A DNA stretch of 64,000 nucleotides from Gracilaria domingensis (Eukaryota; Rhodophyta; Florideophyceae; Gracilariales; Gracilariaceae), in assembly GCA_022539475.1 (NCBI GenBank), contig VCMS01000214.1, positions 33,375-97,374 of the forward strand. Reading direction: 5' to 3'. Made by a program: the position numbers and the translations under genes. How positions within the stretch are numbered: the stretch's first letter is position 1; every line of letters starts with the position of its first letter. The notes under the pieces were generated by a model. That model was given only the letters and a program-made list of their open reading frames with translations. It made no database searches and had not been told where the DNA came from. Shown one piece after another: positions 50,535 through 60,258 of this stretch.

Positions 50535-52850
50535 ATGCCTGAGAACCAAAGCCATACGAGCTCCAACGGCAGCACCTTGTCGTCCAAGGCGAAAGGTGGT
50601 CGACCCAGAAAATGGTGGATGAATCAGAACTTCGAACTTAGCCCTTTACCACTACCCAACGGAGAAGATGGTCCTATTTCGTGGGCTTGCAAGACGTGCA
50701 ATTACCGTTCCAGATCCGCCAGACCTAACGCGTCACGATTTGGCGAGCACCTTCTTATCTGCGATGGAATTGACTCTGAAACAAAGCAGCGATTACTAGA
50801 GGACAACCGACTTAAGGAGCGTTATCAGGAAATGGGTTCAAAGTCTAGTTTTTTTGGGCATCAACTGACTCCGATAAAACTGGTGAAGAAACGAAGAAGC
50901 GCTTCGCTGGATAGAAGTCTTACAGGCCATACGAAAGCGCTAAGTATGTTACGGGCTGCTGCCGGTCCTTCGACCGATTCTGTTCCATCAGGAACACAAT
51001 TTCACGAGCAAGTAACGAAATTGATGGTTAATCGCTTACTTCCATTTTCTTTACTGTCTCGTTCGAAAAATGAAGACCACTTTTTTCGTCTTCTGAAACT
51101 GTTGAACCCGGAAATGGCCGAAGAACTACCGACACCAACGAAAATGAGTGAGGTTTATTTGAAGAACTATCATCGACATATGAAGAATATTGTGTCGCGT
51201 TCTGTGTCAAATGCTTTTGAGGAAGGTTATGGAACTTTAGTTTTTGATGGTTGGACAGATTGTACGGGTGCCAGCATTGTGAACGTATTACTCTCAGTAT
51301 TTGGAAGCCACGAAGCAAGGAAGACATTCTTTTTGAAGTCCATAGTGACCGGATCGCAAAGATGTAACGGGATGTTCTACGCGGATGCTTTGGAGGAGAC
51401 GATAATGGAGTTTGGAGCGATGAGAAACATATGTGGGGTTGTCAGCGATAACGCAAGTAGTTGCGTTAGTGCCAAAGAAGAATTGAAGATGAGACATGAC
51501 TTTTTAATCTCCTGTCAGGACCAAACGCATCTTGCTAATCTGCTTATGCAGGATCTAGGCGGTTTGCAGTGGATTGACAACGTCGTGAAGCAAGTTTCAA
51601 TGGTCACGTCAGACGTACGAAACCGATCAAAGCTATATCATGCGCTCAAAGTGGCGAAAGAAGGGCATAATGCCAACTTATTTCTGCGAGGGGAAACTGA
51701 TCACGCAGAAGATTTCGACGCGTACAATAGAGTGCAACTACCGAAAACCGCTGTTCTTCCTAAAACAATGGCAACAACTCGATTTGCTTCTTGTGAGACG
51801 ATGCTATCTGCTTTTCTAAGATGTCGTATTCTTTTGAAAGAACTCGTTGTGCGTCATGATTTCACTCAAAACCTGTTTGGCGCCAGAGACCCACTACGCC
51901 GCCAACGTTTCATCGCAACAGTTTTTGATGACGATTTTTATGATAGCGCGTTGGATGTATTTCATATAATGCGCATTGTGAGACAATATCTCAGATTCTT
52001 CGACGACGAGTCTTCGTTGATTTCGGAAGTTCTTCCGTTGACCCTAATCTTGCGCAGAAAGCTTTCGAATCTGCCTCTAACACCTTTCTATACGTCAGAG
52101 CGGCGCTCGGAAATGCTTGCTGCTTTCGAAAAACGTTTTACTGGTGAGGGAAGAAAAACACCTCTCTTGCAGGATACGCATTATGTTTCGTTCTTTCTTG
52201 ATCTACGCAGTGCGCTTGTTGAGTCTACCGAATCAGATGTGCGTATAATGCAATCAATTGAGACTTTCGTTCGTTCTTCAGTTTTCCCGGATAGTGAGAA
52301 AAGTGAAGAGCAAGGAGGGGTTAATGGTGCTGTGCAGAGGATTTTTAAAGAACTCACTCTTCTTCGTGCGAGCTGGAAAGAAGATCTTACAAGTAACGAC
52401 TCATCTATTAACGTTCTTTCTATGTTTTTGTCTATGCCGGTCGTGTATTGGTTGAAGTATGAGAAGAAATCGCAATTACGTTCTTTTGCCCTTCGACAAC
52501 TTTGTTCAAGTCCGTCGTCTGCGACTGCTGAGCGCAGTTTTAGCCTGCAGCAACGAATTCGAACGCAAACGAGAAAACGACTAGCCGATGAGAAGGTTCA
52601 AATGCTCGTTTTCTGCGCTATGAACGATCGTCTTTCTTCCTTCAAGTCCGCTGGAAATGAAAAGAAATGGAGACGATTTGTGGGAAAGATTTGGGAACAA
52701 ACGTTGATAGGCACCTCTGCTGGCACAGAATCTGAACATAATCAGTCGGGGATTGAAGATGCGTTGGAGGGATCTGCAGAAGCTGTTGTTCTTGACTACG
52801 ATACGGAGGATGATGTTTCTCTCCTTCCTGTGATGAACGTCTCCGAATGA
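50535..52850 (+). CDS. hAT-superfamily transposase
   Basis: 771 residues, one intact frame. A BED-type zinc finger lies near the N-terminus (C52, C55, H72, C76) after a basic segment with GRPRK. The catalytic region has the DUF659-type layout: FDGWTD with D238, then GVVSDNAS with D305, then CQDQTHLANLLMQDL. The hAT C-terminal dimerisation region is at about 658-689 (SSPSSATAERSFSLQQ). hAT transposases move DNA by cut-and-paste and leave 8-bp duplications. I could not find the terminal inverted repeats by eye, so element limits are not given. An intact frame suggests a recently active or domesticated copy. The acidic C-terminal tail (DYDTEDD) is a variation. Confidence 0.93.
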   Translation: MPENQSHTSSNGSTLSSKAKGGRPRKWWMNQNFELSPLPLPNGEDGPISWACKTCNYRSRSARPNASRFGEHLLICDGIDSETKQRLLEDNRLKERYQEMGSKSSFFGHQLTPIKLVKKRRSASLDRSLTGHTKALSMLRAAAGPSTDSVPSGTQFHEQVTKLMVNRLLPFSLLSRSKNEDHFFRLLKLLNPEMAEELPTPTKMSEVYLKNYHRHMKNIVSRSVSNAFEEGYGTLVFDGWTDCTGASIVNVLLSVFGSHEARKTFFLKSIVTGSQRCNGMFYADALEETIMEFGAMRNICGVVSDNASSCVSAKEELKMRHDFLISCQDQTHLANLLMQDLGGLQWIDNVVKQVSMVTSDVRNRSKLYHALKVAKEGHNANLFLRGETDHAEDFDAYNRVQLPKTAVLPKTMATTRFASCETMLSAFLRCRILLKELVVRHDFTQNLFGARDPLRRQRFIATVFDDDFYDSALDVFHIMRIVRQYLRFFDDESSLISEVLPLTLILRRKLSNLPLTPFYTSERRSEMLAAFEKRFTGEGRKTPLLQDTHYVSFFLDLRSALVESTESDVRIMQSIETFVRSSVFPDSEKSEEQGGVNGAVQRIFKELTLLRASWKEDLTSNDSSINVLSMFLSMPVVYWLKYEKKSQLRSFALRQLCSSPSSATAERSFSLQQRIRTQTRKRLADEKVQMLVFCAMNDRLSSFKSAGNEKKWRRFVGKIWEQTLIGTSAGTESEHNQSGIEDALEGSAEAVVLDYDTEDDVSLLPVMNVSE

Positions 52851-53696
52851 GGTGAAAATGAAATGCACAAGGTGACGATGACGGAGGGCACATACGTGAA
52901 TAGTTCTACGAAAGAAGCAAGTGATAAGGCAGCGCGCCGTGAACGTATGGCGTATCAACGATGCTGGCTCATCGAGTAAAAATGACGGGCTCTTTCGCGT
53001 CGGTTCGGATCCTTACAAAGGTTTCCTTTGGCACGCTGAAGCTGCAGCGCTTGTACGAGTTTAAAAAACTATCACGGGGATTGGATTTGCTTTTGTATCG
53101 GTTTTCAAAGTGGTTCGTTTACTTTCGAATCCGTTTGGAGATATGTGGAGAGCTAGTTTAACATAGGTGGCAAGACGGAGACAGAGAGTGAACGAAGGGT
53201 GTGTAGCCCAGGTGGAAGTTCATAGTGGAGGGCGTTCATAGTGGAGGCCAGAGGTAGACTGTATCGGATGAAGGTGAAGTGCGACTGTTTAGGCTATGGG
53301 TAGACCTGGAGCTTACTTAGATAGGTTGAATAGAAATGACTACAGAAGGTTGCGAACTGCGTATGACTGAAAACACAATGGTGCTTTAGAAACTCATTGA
53401 CGAGCCCCCAACGCACAACACTCCAGTGCCGCACTCAGCCGCACTCAACGACGGCGAAGCGTGCAACTTGACGAGAAGAATGATCAAACTATAGAGCTCG
53501 TTTCATATAAGATGTGTCTGGCGCGCCGGTGTTGTGATGATTGAGGCGGTGGGCGTAATTGGCAATGTTTGACAGGTGATGGCGATGTGCCCCATTTCAG
53601 ATTACTTGCTTTCCGGGGACGAATGTAGCGAGAGGCACGATCAGCGTACATGATTGATTAGTGCAGGAGAGGAAATCATTACGATGTTCAACTCAC
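52851..53696. other. hAT 3' flank and downstream region
   Basis: About 850 bp. It should contain the right end of the hAT element and any last exon of the Smr-domain gene on the minus strand. I looked for a GRG(H/N)S Smr motif on the minus strand and did not find one. No supported gene. Confidence 0.35.
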
Positions 53697-54289
53697 CGAA
53701 ACTCCACAAGAGCCTTTGAATGCCGAATTTTGGTATGACTATGCATGATGCGTACCCATTCCAGAAGCTGAATGGTTCCTCTGTCTGTCCGTGCAGGTCT
53801 ATTACGCCGTTCTTATTCTCATCGGAGCGACAAAGGGGGTCGAGAAAGTGCGCGGAAAGGCTCTTGACGTTGTTTTCAATCTCCTTTGCTCTTTTATGAT
53901 GCGCAGACTTTCGAGTATTACTCGCGAAAACACTGGCTTCGAAAAGCAGCTTATGGTCCTTCCACAACTCTCGGCGCAAGTGGACAAGTGCAGCCTATTC
54001 GCTGACGCATCGCGTGAATGGTGACTCATTTCGGCAGCACCAATTTGTCGAAACGACTCGAGAATGACCTCTGGACGCATAGTGTCCGTGTGGGTAGCGC
54101 TGGTCGCAGCTCGAGAACCCAAACGCCCGCGGCTCATTGACGGGGAACATGGGGAAAATCTTCTCTTCCACCAACTCGATGCAGCCCTGGTACTTTTCGA
54201 GCAAGCGTTGAATGCGCGAGCGCGGCATCCAGTGATACTTGTCACAAAGCTGGTCAAGCTGGAAGCAGCGTCCAATGTTGTTATTGGTC
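53697..54289 (-). pseudogene. DUF1771-Smr domain protein, interrupted
   Basis: Minus strand. A first coding segment (about 54289-54060) contains LDQLCDKYHWMPRSRIQRLL and EEKIFPMFPVNE, which resembles a CUE/UBA-like helical region. A 63-nt interval ending in TAG (53995-54057), starting GTCGTT, can be removed in phase as an intron. The second segment gives a DUF1771 domain (LRRELWKDHKLLFEA, SAHHKRAKEI) and then the Smr motif IDLHGQTEE. Directly after this, one base is missing from the frame near 53775; the -1 frame continues the Smr domain well (IQLLEWVRIMHSHTK) up to a good donor (CG-GTGAGT, 53696). The later Smr motif GRG is not found. DUF1771-Smr proteins bind or cleave RNA or DNA. The frame break may be a sequence error or a real lesion. 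Confidence 0.55.
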
Positions 54290-55180
54290 TAGGCCCCCTG
54301 CGTACAAGGTGGACGTGTCGTGGACGCTGAGGCGGACGGCTTTGGGACGGAAAGTGGCGCGACGCGTCTCGATGAGCGATGGGTGATGGCGGAGAGCTGC
54401 GGGGGCTCGATTCTGCTCGCGCACACCCTGATCTGGCTCCTTGTTCTGCGTCTCGGGCATAAGGCGGGGTTGCTGAGTGCAGGCGGGGGAAAGAAGAAGG
54501 CAATGAGGAGTGGGGGTGGACGAGGGGAGACATTGGTCAGAGGAGGCGCTATGCGATGGAGTAGCAGGAGGCGAGAGCACGCGGAGATATGCAGCGCGGG
54601 CAGCAAGCATCGCCGGCGCGCACAAAACCGGGTTAAAAAAAGCGCGAGTAGGAAGAGTGAGCGCGGGTGAGATATGAGCGGCGAGCAATGAGGTGGGGGT
54701 GGGGAAGTGAGGCGGGCGGGGATGCGGCAGCACGCGCAACGCCGGCGCTTGGACGGGGACGTCGGCGCGTGGTGGCATGCGGCGGCAGAACGGGGGTGGG
54801 GGAGGGAGCGAGAGGAGGCGTCAACGGCGCGTTGAGCGGCAGCGGACGGCGACGACTAAAGCGGCGGAGCCGCCACCTTGGCATGTGCCCGCGCGTGCGC
54901 GCCTCGTCCCGTGCAAAGCAGCGCGCCCCTTTTTGGAACAAGGGGCGGCGCACGCAACGTAAGGCAACACAGCGCGCGGCACGCGTCGGGACACGTGCGG
55001 CACTTGTGCGAGCCGCGCGCGAGCGACAGCGCGCATCCGCACAAGCGTTCATCGCGCGCGCCAGACGGGCGTTGCGCGGTGCAATGCGATGAGACGCGAC
55101 GTCGATGACCGGCGCGGCGCTGGGGCACGCGTTTAGCGGCGCGCCGGCGGCGCGCGGATGGCGGCGCGCGGCGCAATGCG
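54290..55180. other. GC-rich region upstream of the DUF1640 gene
   Basis: Composition rises again to the GC-rich type seen at 3-26 kb. Many overlapping frames stay open on both strands, as expected from composition, and none has a domain. It probably holds promoters of the minus-strand Smr gene and the plus-strand DUF1640 gene. Confidence 0.35.
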
Positions 55181-55357
55181 ATGAGGCACGATGTCGATAA
55201 CGGGCGCGGCGCTGGGGCGCGCGTTTGGCCGCGCGCGGGCGCCACGCCGCTGGCGCCGCGCGACGCAATGCAATGCGGCGCGACGTCGATGAGGGGCGCG
55301 GCGTTGCAGCGCTCGTTTGGTGGCGAGCCGGCGCCGCGCGGCTTGCTCGCCGCGCTT
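55082..55357 (+). repeat. Three tandem 92-bp imperfect repeats
   Basis: A unit starting CAATGCGATGAG(A/G)C, followed by ACG(T)CGAT and GGCGCGGCG, starts at 55082, 55174 and 55266 (spacing 92 and 92). The copies are about 75-85% alike by eye. Since 92 is not a multiple of three, each copy is read in a different frame. The last two copies overlap the putative N-terminal codons of the DUF1640 gene. Confidence 0.75.
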
Positions 55358-55990
55358 GGCGCACGCTTCGGTGTCGCGCGCCGCTGCTGCCTGCCCATGC
55401 ATGGCGACGCGCATGCCGTCGAGTTGCACGCGTCGCTCACGCCCGAGATGGAGCAAGCCATCTTCATCGAGACGCGGCTGACTTTCGACATGCATCGCAT
55501 GGGACGCTTCGCCCCCTCTTCTCCCTCGTTTTGCGCGAGCGAGCGCGCGAGTGCTGTTCTGACGGCTGTGTAGATCGCGTTCGTGAGACAGGCGGGCTTT
55601 GCGCAGATGCAGAGCGAGGCCATCATGGATGCCATGATGCGCGTGTCGCAGCACGCCAATCGCCATCAACAGAACCAGATGGTGACCAAGAACGAGTGTG
55701 TGAGCCTGCGCTCAGAGCTCAGCATTTTGGACAGAGCCGATTTTGCGCTGCTCAAGACCGACACCAACGATATTGAGAAGCGCATAGAGAGGTCGCTGGC
55801 CGAGATTTACACTGCCGTGGAGCGCGTAGAGAATCGCGTCATCAAGTGGTTCATTGCCGTCGCCGGCGCCATTGGGCTGGCCATCATTCGCCTCACCACC
55901 ACTTTGAGTAGCGCGGCCGCCAACAAAAGCACGGGCCATCTGCCGCCTTCAAACGTGCTCGACCACGATAAGCGCGTGTTGGTCACTTGA
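55181..55990 (+). CDS. DUF1640 (MCUR1/FMP32-like) mitochondrial coiled-coil membrane protein
   Basis: The C-terminal 135 codons (55583-55990) match DUF1640: QAGFAQMQSEAIMDAMM, VTKNECVSLRSELSIL, a coiled coil with IEKRIERSLAEI, and the end RVIKWFIAVAGAIGLAIIRL, a single C-terminal membrane span. Family members lie in the mitochondrial inner membrane (MCUR1, FMP32/Put6/Put7-type). The expected family start FDxHR is present upstream as TFDMHRM (to 55501), in the same frame. Between them is a 72-nt insert (55502-55573) ending in TAG; removing it gives a spacing that fits the family exactly. It looks like an intron but starts GG rather than GT. The N-terminus is Arg/Ala-rich, as in a mitochondrial presequence, and lies within the 92-bp repeats; the exact ATG is uncertain. 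Confidence 0.72.
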
Positions 55991-56290
55991 TGCGCGCGCT
56001 ACTGTACTTTTTGTCATTTTCTTTGCGTTAGCTTCGGCTTGATGGGTGCGTCGCACAATGGACATCGGTTTTCGTACAGAAACCATTGCTCGATGCATTT
56101 TCTACGCGTCGCGACAAAAACAACAACAACAACAACAGCAACAAAAGCAACACACACGGTTAATCGTCTAGCCTATGGTTTTGTACAAATGGTATACATG
56201 TAATATATATATATATACAGAAGTCCACTTCAAGTGCTCAGCGTGTCCAAGCAGATGGTGCAGTTGACTTGGCGTGACCTGGAGCGATCA

Positions 56291-57007
56291 TCAATGGGAT
56301 CCACGCCCTGTAACGACGCTGCGAGAGCCGGATTGTAAATAGCGTCGCGCACGAAGACGGCTGATACCCTGTCCTAGGCTGAGAAACCAGGTGCTGGTTG
56401 CGCCAAGATTCTCGTCACCAATGTGGGACCAAGCGAAACAGATGCGAAGGGCGACGTCGCTCTCAAACTGATGGGCCCACTGTTTCACGGACAACTCGAC
56501 TGGAACCTTGACGTCCTCGGAGGTGTTCGGAGAGTAGTTGACGAAAATAACGGACTTGTCGCCAGGGATGGCCACGCGGACGTTTGAACTGATGTACTGC
56601 TGAGTGGACTGGGTGGATTGGTGGTTGGCGGTCAAAAGGTGGTGTTCGGGATCGATTCCGGGTATGGGCAAGCCCATGGAACGCAGAATTTGCAAGTCAG
56701 AGGTTGGTTGTTTAGGGGCAGTTAGGTATCGGGGAATGAAGGAGCCGTTCGGTTGTCGTTCGTGAGCAAGCTCGCTGTAGAAGGTGTACAGCGGATTGTA
56801 GATTACATGTTGAGAAAGATTGAGCAGTTGTTGCAGGCGTTGATGCCCTCCATTGTCAAGGTACTAGTGCACGGTTTGTTGGAGCGAAAGAGATTAGGCG
56901 AGCAGGGCGTGCTGCCTGGACGATGGTATGAGGCAGGCGGTGCAATCGAAGTTGAATAGCAGCAACAGGACTGGAAGCAGGGCGGCGCGGCGACGGCGAC
57001 GCTCCAT
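56291..57007 (-). CDS. Secreted protein of unknown family, probably with intron
   Basis: The minus-strand ATG at 57007 starts MERRRRRAALLPVLLLLFNF, a strong signal peptide, ending near DCTAC. That frame meets TAA soon after (near 56891) and a TAG follows (56862 region), after which the same frame is open again and clearly coding: YNPLYTFYSELAHE, SFIPRYLTAPKQP, VRVAIPGDKSVIFVNYS, QWAHQFESDVALRICFAWS. An intron of roughly 30-60 nt between them would join signal and body, but no ideal GT donor is visible. Near the C-terminus a second frame (VSAVFVRDAIYNPAL, then VNCTICLDTLST, stop at 56230) looks more protein-like than the open frame, so one more splice or shift near 56370 is likely. I recognise no domain. 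Confidence 0.55.
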
Positions 57008-57528
57008 GTGTTCAGCGCAGCGTAACAGAGAGCGAGGAGGCGGCGCGCGCGGGCGGGGAAGAAGGCGGCCGGGGGGCGCTAGGAGTTGCGGAGGAGAGGG
57101 CTGCGGCGAGAAGCGAGCAGGAGCAGCCGGCGTGCGGCGCCGAAGACTCGCGCGGGTTCACCCCGCCGGGGTGGCACAAAAGCGCGGCGCCCTTGTGCGG
57201 CTGGGGAAGGGCAGCTGTAAAGCGCGCGTGGAGAAAATGCGCGTGCCAAGCGAGCGGCAGCCCGCAACGTCAACCACTAGCCGCGCGCGCCGTACGCTTC
57301 GCGGTGCGCGCGGCGACGGCGGCGGCAGCCGGCCATTGGCATTGCCAATTTGGCAGCCGACATAGCTGATGCGACCTTGCTCAATAACTTGAACTCCCAA
57401 GGTTGAACTCTATGCACCCAGCGCGCAACACAACGTTTAGAATCATTAGCGTTGGCCAAGCATAGCAACTCTTTGAGTGCTTGCATTTCTTTTCGCTTCG
57501 TCTTTACACTGAAATACAACTTTCCAGA
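57008..57528. other. Divergent promoter region
   Basis: About 520 bp between the secreted-protein start (-) and the next start (+). GC-rich on the left, AT-richer on the right (from about 57360). No defined motif recognised. Confidence 0.35.
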
Positions 57529-59013
57529 ATGTCGTACGTCACCATAATCTCGTTGCTTTTACCCAGGTTTCTTACTAATGTTCATTTGTTTTGTACAGAT
57601 TATCTAGTCTGTTGGCAGAAAATTCTTATTCCGATCCATTAGTAGATCTTTTGAAAACTTCTACTCATGAATTTTCTGAGAGCATGTATGAGCGCTTGAT
57701 GTTATCTCTCACTAACTTTCTGTGGGTAAACGTTCTGCCCTTTGACGTCACTAAGCCTGCGTACAAATACATATCAATGCGGATTGCGGCAAAACATTCA
57801 TGGTGGGAACAGGAGGATGTTACAACGCTAGAAGTGATGAATCTTGTTCAGGAAAACCACAACTACATACAAAAGAATAACATCAAATACATTCGTCGCG
57901 TTGTTGCCGCACCCTCGTCGCACATTCTTAGTGTTTATATTCATTCTCTCTATCATTCAGATGGAAAGGTAGTACTCACTTTCATCCTTGACATTGATCG
58001 GTCGGAAAAGTTCAGAATTCACCTTGGATCAATTTTGGTTTTCTACAAGGAGACTACTTATAACATATTTTCAGAAAGAGTTCAGTCACTCATTGAGGAA
58101 TTTGTCGCGCTTGAGGATGTGACGCTCATTGCAGGAACTTCATTTGTTTGCGATGGCTTCTTTGATTTGTTTTGCTCTGAACACAGCATTATCAGGTACC
58201 GTCATTATGAAGCTTCAAATTGCATCGCTTTCTTGATGTTAGAGAAGCTCTCAGTGAAAACTTTGGATATTTTCAGCGATCGAGTTCCGAAGCATCTTCG
58301 AAAGCTTTACTTGTTTGGTTTGTGGAACTTAGCACTGAAGTTTCCGCGAAGTTGGGGACGCTTTTATTTTGCAGAAAGTCGTGACATATTTGCTGTACGT
58401 TATCTGTTTCTGTCTCGTTAATACTATTTTAGTTGTATATATTCTGACCATCATCAACATTTCTCATAGTTACCTGAGAAGAGTTCAGAGCGCTCGTGAA
58501 TTTGTCCCCTTTACAGGAATCAAAGAAGTGGAACTGTTGGAGCAGCATGCCATAATAAAACATAGCCCTATGGCTGAGCTCGTTTCCGAGAGTAACCAGA
58601 TCGACAAGTATGCATGGCATATTCAGCTTGAGAGGGGTCTTGATGTCATTGGATTTCTTCCACAACATTCGGTTCCAGACAAGCTCTTCCTTTCTCCAGT
58701 AGATGTTGCCCTTCCTATGCTAGGCTGCGAACCGGCGGAACGCCTCATGCAAAGCCCTGTTCTCGCGCTGGCTGCCGAGAGAATAGGCATACTTGCGAGA
58801 CCTGTAGTGTCGGAGAGAGGCGCTCCAACTCTGGCGTATCTCTGGCGAAGAATCGAGGTCAACAAGGACACTTCGACGCTAGAGAGGTGTTTTTTGTTCA
58901 TCGTCAACATACCTATGAAGGAACACATTCGCTACTTTCCGTTCGCCAGTCTTGATGACTTATACAAGGATATTCAGAAGGAGGCCGTTGATACCATGGA
59001 CAGCTTCATTTGA
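57529..59013 (+). CDS. Unrecognised protein with probable short introns
   Basis: The ATG at 57529 opens a short frame (MSYVTIISLLLP). A 32-nt segment (57567-57598) begins GTTTCT, contains TACTAAT and ends TTTGTACAG; removing it joins in phase to a long frame running to 58421 (for example LLKTSTHEFSESMYERL, IRRVVAAPSSHILSVYIHSL). A second GTTTCT...TCATAG segment (58406-58469, 64 nt) joins in phase to the next frame (YLRRVQSAREF, GLDVIGFLPQHSVPDKLF) up to TGA at 59011-59013. The encoded protein, about 450 residues, is mixed alpha/beta with no motif I know. After the TGA the same frame remains open into the protease-like gene at 59044, so the two may be one gene. Confidence 0.5.
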
Positions 59014-59043
59014 AGTGCGTTAGTTGATGTCGATGATGACACA

Positions 59044-60258
59044 ATGGATGACTCTGACGACGAAGACGAACCAATATGGCCCTCGGAGCTTGGCAACCCG
59101 AATTTGGATTGGTTTCATACATGCATTATTCATAGGGCTCTGGCTGGACCAGAAGAAACCGATTGGCCACCTCTTGCGCAATGGCATCGCGACTTAATGG
59201 ATCCGATGCATTATCTCAAGAAGTATAACAACGAGCAATTTGAAAAGAACCTGGACGAGTTGAGCAAAGTTGTGCCGTTGACACCCGTACCATCTAAAAC
59301 GAAAAAGTTCAAGCCAGTCCATCAGGCGGTTGCTGGAGAGGACACAGTACTTCGCGAGTACCTTCCTAGAAATGAAACGGAGAAGCCAGAAAGAGACGAG
59401 GAGGATGAAGAGCATCAAGACGGCTTGGAAGTTAACTACAATCGTGAAAGTCTACAAGACATGGATCAAGTTGCCTCTCATATAACAGACGAGGGGTTGA
59501 AGGATATCAGTGAGGAGCATCCAGAATCGGACTTTGCAACTTTACTCGAAAGGGATGGAATGGTGTTTGCGCTTACTTCTGCACATGTGGCTGCTCCGCA
59601 TAGATACGAGAATTACTTTCCACACGAGTGGTTGCGTCATGTGCAAGATGGGAACTGCAGAAGTTTGATTGAAACAAGAGGAAAAGATGGGAAGGAAGTA
59701 AAATCGACTATTTGCAACCTGCCGCTATCGTCAGGGTTCAGACATTCCGCTCTAGATGTGGCCGCGTTTGCACTTGATGAGACGTCAGAGAAATTCATCA
59801 GAAGTCAGAATATCTCCATATTGAAGATCGATGATGCTGAACCCCAGGTTGGTGCAGAAACGACAATAGGGAACTTCCGATTGCTTGGAGAAAGCGGGTC
59901 TGAAACAAAAGCAGTTTTTGAGGCAACTTTGGACGGCAAGGTATCAGAAGTCATGAAATCTTGAGCTTTCGTGGACACTGGAGAGAATGAAAGCGAAATG
60001 GGGATGTGCGGCGGACCTGTGGTCTCAAAGGACAGCCCGGAAAAGTGCTTTGGAATTCTAGAGGAGCTTGTGCCGCGGGTTAAAAAAGGCCAAGACGCTG
60101 GGGGGGTTCATCTTCGAGTTTCATGACATTCAGTTCTTGTTACGGCAGGCGAATTGCAGATGTTTTTGCACGACATAGAAACGGAAATGGCTCGGGCCAG
60201 TAGCTCTGAACGAGCGAAGAAGTACACGGTTCAAACGTTTGCCCGCAGTGTAATATAA
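59044..60258 (+). pseudogene. Trypsin-fold protease with Cys nucleophile, crossed by in-frame TGA codons
   Basis: From the ATG at 59044: an acidic N-terminal region, then the three active-site motifs of a chymotrypsin-like fold in order: FALTSAHVAA (H181), HSALDVAAF (D238) and, beyond an in-frame TGA (codon 307, 59962-59964), GMCGGPVV (C322, codon 60007-60009). The last motif has Cys where serine proteases have Ser. A further in-frame TGA follows (60124-60126), after which the frame continues with GELQMFLHDIETEM to TAA at 60256-60258. Beyond C322 the layout (CFGILEELVP, then a helix) suits the end of such a domain. All stops in the frame before the TAA are TGA. Either the gene is decaying (CGA to TGA is a single CpG transition) or TGA is read through. 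Acts on unknown substrate. Confidence 0.5.

Noticed and set aside
50535-52850. Attempt to place hAT terminal inverted repeats and 8-bp duplication
   Set aside because: Direct repeats near 49234 and 49316 have no inverted partner on the right side that I could find; limits not assigned.
53460-53620. Search for the last Smr exon (GRG motif) on the minus strand
   Set aside because: No frame shows the motif; the segment gives short unrelated peptides.
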